Positions 5,633-7,962 of a stretch of DNA of 10,530 bases are shown here, piece after piece; position 1 is the stretch's first letter, and each line of letters opens with the position of its first letter. The notes under the pieces were generated by a model that had not been told where the DNA came from, ran no database searches, and saw only the letters and a program-made list of their open reading frames with translations. Position numbers and translations under genes: made by a program. Source of the stretch: CAYLHU01 sp964383715 (GTDB lineage: Bacteria > Patescibacteriota > Minisyncoccia > Minisyncoccales > CG1-02-41-26); contig CAYLHU010000017.1 in NCBI GenBank assembly GCA_964383715.1, forward strand, positions 1-10,530. The letters run 5' to 3'.

Positions 5633-7465
5633 GCCAATATGTATTACGACATTGATGCTGGGAAAATAATCGTTGACCAGGTCCAGAGAGTTATCCAGAA
5701 TTTAGAAGTAGTAGGGACATCTTATTTGGGCGACGGGGGAACGACTAATTACGCTCAAATTTCCACTACAGGTGACATTTCCTTTATCGGAGGTGCTGAC
5801 TTAATTACAAAGGCGGCAGCCGGAGATGCGGACGACCTCACAGTTTCGGTCACTGGCGGTTACAATGCGAGCTTAATTCTTTCTTCATCAGGCACTGGCG
5901 CGGACGCGCTCACACTCGGCACATCAGCTGGCGGAATTGACATCACTGTTGCCGGCGCGGCGGCTGGTGAGGATTTAGACCTCTTGTCAAACACATCAAT
6001 AAATATTACTGCTACCGAAACAGCGGCAGACGCTATAGTTTTAACATCTTCGGGTGGGTTAGATATTTCTGCGGTGGATGACATAGATATGATTCTTACC
6101 TCGGCAACAGATGGTGAGGATTTTACTATCCAATTAGCAGGCGCTACAAATTCAAGTTTGATTCTTTCTTCAGCAGGAACCAGCACTGACGCGTTGCAGA
6201 TTCTTGCCACTGCTGGCGGGATAGACATTCTTGCTTCCGGCGCTGCGGCTGGCGAGGATATTGATATTATCGCGACCGGCTCAAGTGTAAACATAAATTC
6301 CACTGAAAATGTGGCGGACTCTATTGTAATTTCGTCAACTAACGGAGGGATTGACATCACGACTAATTCCGCGGAAGACCTTGACATTTCAGCGAGCGGA
6401 GGACTTAACCTTAGTTCTTCGGAAGCGGTTGACGGAGCAATCACAATTTCCACTTCCAACGCGGCCGGACAAATATACATTAGTTCTGCTGACACAACAG
6501 CGGATGCGATTGAGCTTGATTCTTCTGGCGGGTTTGACCTTGTGACTACCGGCGCGGCTGGCGGCGCAGGGGACATAGTTCTTCACTCGGATCTTGCCTC
6601 AATAAGCATTACAGCAGACGAGGCCATAACAAATGCCATTGTTCTTTACGCTTCTGCTGTTGCCGGAGGAATAGACATTGACGCTGGCACCGGAGGAATA
6701 AATATGAAGTCCACAGGAGCTGTGGCTGGAAACGCTATCACTGTTGAAACAACTGATGGAGGAATAACTCTTATTGCCGCAGGAGTCACAAATGGCGATT
6801 TGGTTTTTACGGTTGGCGATAATTACACATTAACTGTTACCGGAGACGCTTCCAGCATAATTACTGGAACATATAATATTGACGCTACCGGCGTTGTGAC
6901 TATTGACTCGGACGGCAATTTAGTTATGGGCGGCTCGGAAATTTCCATCACTTCTGACGGAGGCAATGTTACGATTGACACGGGCAGCGGGACCCTTCAA
7001 GTTCCTTCTGGCAGAATCAGCGTTAAGGACGGCGCTGTTTTGACCGAACCGGGACAATTGGTTTTAAGAGAAATGATTCCGATTTTCGGTTTTGATTTGC
7101 CAGCCCAGACAGCAAGCACAAGCTATGTAACATTTTCCCGAACATTGGAAAATTATCCTTTTCAAGCAGCATTATCCAGCACGACCAGAGTTCATAAATT
7201 GGTTTTTCGCTATTCCGCTTCCACAAGCGCGGCTGTTGATTTGAGAATTTATAATGTTGACGACAGCACCACCACAGACAGTTATACTTTGCCGGTTCCG
7301 GGTTCAAATGATATAGACAAAGGAAATGCTTATGTTGCTACCACCACAATCCCAAGTAGTATTTCCAGCCATAAGGACTGGCGGGTGGATATAAAGACCC
7401 CTGATATTTCCAGCACGGTTCGCATTTTCCAAATATTCTTAGCTGCCTATGACCAGCTGCCATAA
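5633..7465 (+). CDS. Surface beta-repeat protein, 5'-truncated by the gap
   Basis: The frame enters from the gap as ANMYYDIDAGK. The 7963 gene has SANIYYDLDTQK directly after its signal peptide, so the true start and signal peptide lie in the gap and the ATG at 5639 is an internal Met. A large central part is built from a degenerate repeat of roughly 35-45 residues. Its pattern is AADAIxLxSSxGGIDIxAxGAAGEDIDI followed by a SINIT-like strand, with five or more recognisable copies (5870-6790). This suggests a beta-helix or fibre. The last 135 or so residues are the domain shared with the 3065 gene, ending VRIFQIFLAAYDQLP. Probably an exported adhesin or surface-layer-like protein. Base composition is visibly more GC-rich than the neighbours. 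The specific family is not known to me. Confidence 0.85.
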   Translation, partial: ANMYYDIDAGKIIVDQVQRVIQNLEVVGTSYLGDGGTTNYAQISTTGDISFIGGADLITKAAAGDADDLTVSVTGGYNASLILSSSGTGADALTLGTSAGGIDITVAGAAAGEDLDLLSNTSINITATETAADAIVLTSSGGLDISAVDDIDMILTSATDGEDFTIQLAGATNSSLILSSAGTSTDALQILATAGGIDILASGAAAGEDIDIIATGSSVNINSTENVADSIVISSTNGGIDITTNSAEDLDISASGGLNLSSSEAVDGAITISTSNAAGQIYISSADTTADAIELDSSGGFDLVTTGAAGGAGDIVLHSDLASISITADEAITNAIVLYASAVAGGIDIDAGTGGINMKSTGAVAGNAITVETTDGGITLIAAGVTNGDLVFTVGDNYTLTVTGDASSIITGTYNIDATGVVTIDSDGNLVMGGSEISITSDGGNVTIDTGSGTLQVPSGRISVKDGAVLTEPGQLVLREMIPIFGFDLPAQTASTSYVTFSRTLENYPFQAALSSTTRVHKLVFRYSASTSAAVDLRIYNVDDSTTTDSYTLPVPGSNDIDKGNAYVATTTIPSSISSHKDWRVDIKTPDISSTVRIFQIFLAAYDQLP

Positions 7466-7521
7466 TCGTGAGTAGAATTGACCTAATTGACCTAATTCCT
7501 AATTAACCTAATCAATAACTA
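7466..7521. repeat. TTGACCTAATT repeat spacer
   Basis: Direct repeats of TGACCTAATT and CCTAATTAACCTAAT, the reverse complement of the AATTAGGTCAATTAG type seen at about 1010-1045, 8800-8830 and 10347-10383. The repeat continues into the first codons of the next gene. Confidence 0.75.
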
Positions 7522-7903
7522 ATGTCTAATGACAAAATGACCAAAAATAAGTATGACCTTGAAGAACGCACTGCTAAACTCGGGGAAGATATAATTAGAT
7601 TCACTAAGAAAATTCCAAGAAATATCATAAATCTACCACTTATTTCACAATTAGTAAGATCGGGAACAAGTGTAGGAGCAAATTATTGTGAGGCAGATGA
7701 CGCAGAGTCTGGTAAGGATTTTAAACATAAAATAGGAATTTGCAAAAAAGAAGCCAGAGAAACAAAACATTGGTTGCGAATGATAGTTGTGAATTGTCCT
7801 GATTTAAGAGAAGAAGCAAGGAAACTCTGGGTTGAAGCAAAAGAACTTAATCTTATTTTCAATGCGATTATTCATTCGAAGAAAAAGAAAAATTAGACAT
7901 TAG
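7519..7903. repeat. 12-bp inverted repeat enclosing the second IVP gene
   Basis: CTAATGTCTAAT (7519-7530) is the exact reverse complement of ATTAGACATTAG (7892-7903). The left arm contains the start codon and the right arm contains the stop codon of the enclosed gene, so in a transcript the whole coding region would sit in the loop of a stem. Confidence 0.85.
7522..7896 (+). CDS. Four-helix-bundle protein, 23S rRNA intervening-sequence (IVP) family
   Basis: The product has 124 residues, normal for the family. The diagnostic core is ISQLVRSGTSVGANYCEADD (41-60), then DFKHKIGICKKEARETKHWL (66-85), with helices on both sides. Such ORFs lie in 23S rRNA intervening sequences in some bacteria and as solitary genes in others; biochemical function is unsettled. 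The first codons (MSNDKMTKNK) are repeat-derived, since the surrounding TCTAATGAC sequence is part of the dispersed AT-rich element, and no Shine-Dalgarno sequence is seen. It interrupts a run of surface-protein genes on the same strand, which with the flanking inverted repeat suggests insertion as a unit. Confidence 0.92.
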   Translation: MSNDKMTKNKYDLEERTAKLGEDIIRFTKKIPRNIINLPLISQLVRSGTSVGANYCEADDAESGKDFKHKIGICKKEARETKHWLRMIVVNCPDLREEARKLWVEAKELNLIFNAIIHSKKKKN

Positions 7904-7962
7904 GCATTTAATAATTGGGGTTTGATTAGAGTAATTAGAATAATTAGAAATTAGAAATTAAT
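7904..7962. repeat. AATTAGAAATT-type repeat before the 7963 gene
   Basis: A run of TTTGATTAGAGTAATTAGAATAATTAGAAATTAGAAATTA-like units (broken here only by position) ending at the start codon. It is the same family as 1005-1045 and as the in-frame elements at 8697-8820 and 10233-10383. No promoter or ribosome-binding site is recognisable in it. Confidence 0.75.

Noticed and set aside
5481..5669. Open frame across the second gap
   Set aside because: It depends on N bases and is out of frame with the supported gene that enters at 5633.
5860..6576. 238-codon open frame on the minus strand
   Set aside because: It mirrors the GC-richer beta-repeat gene; its Pro/Ala/Ser/Ile-rich low-complexity translation is a shadow of the sense repeats.
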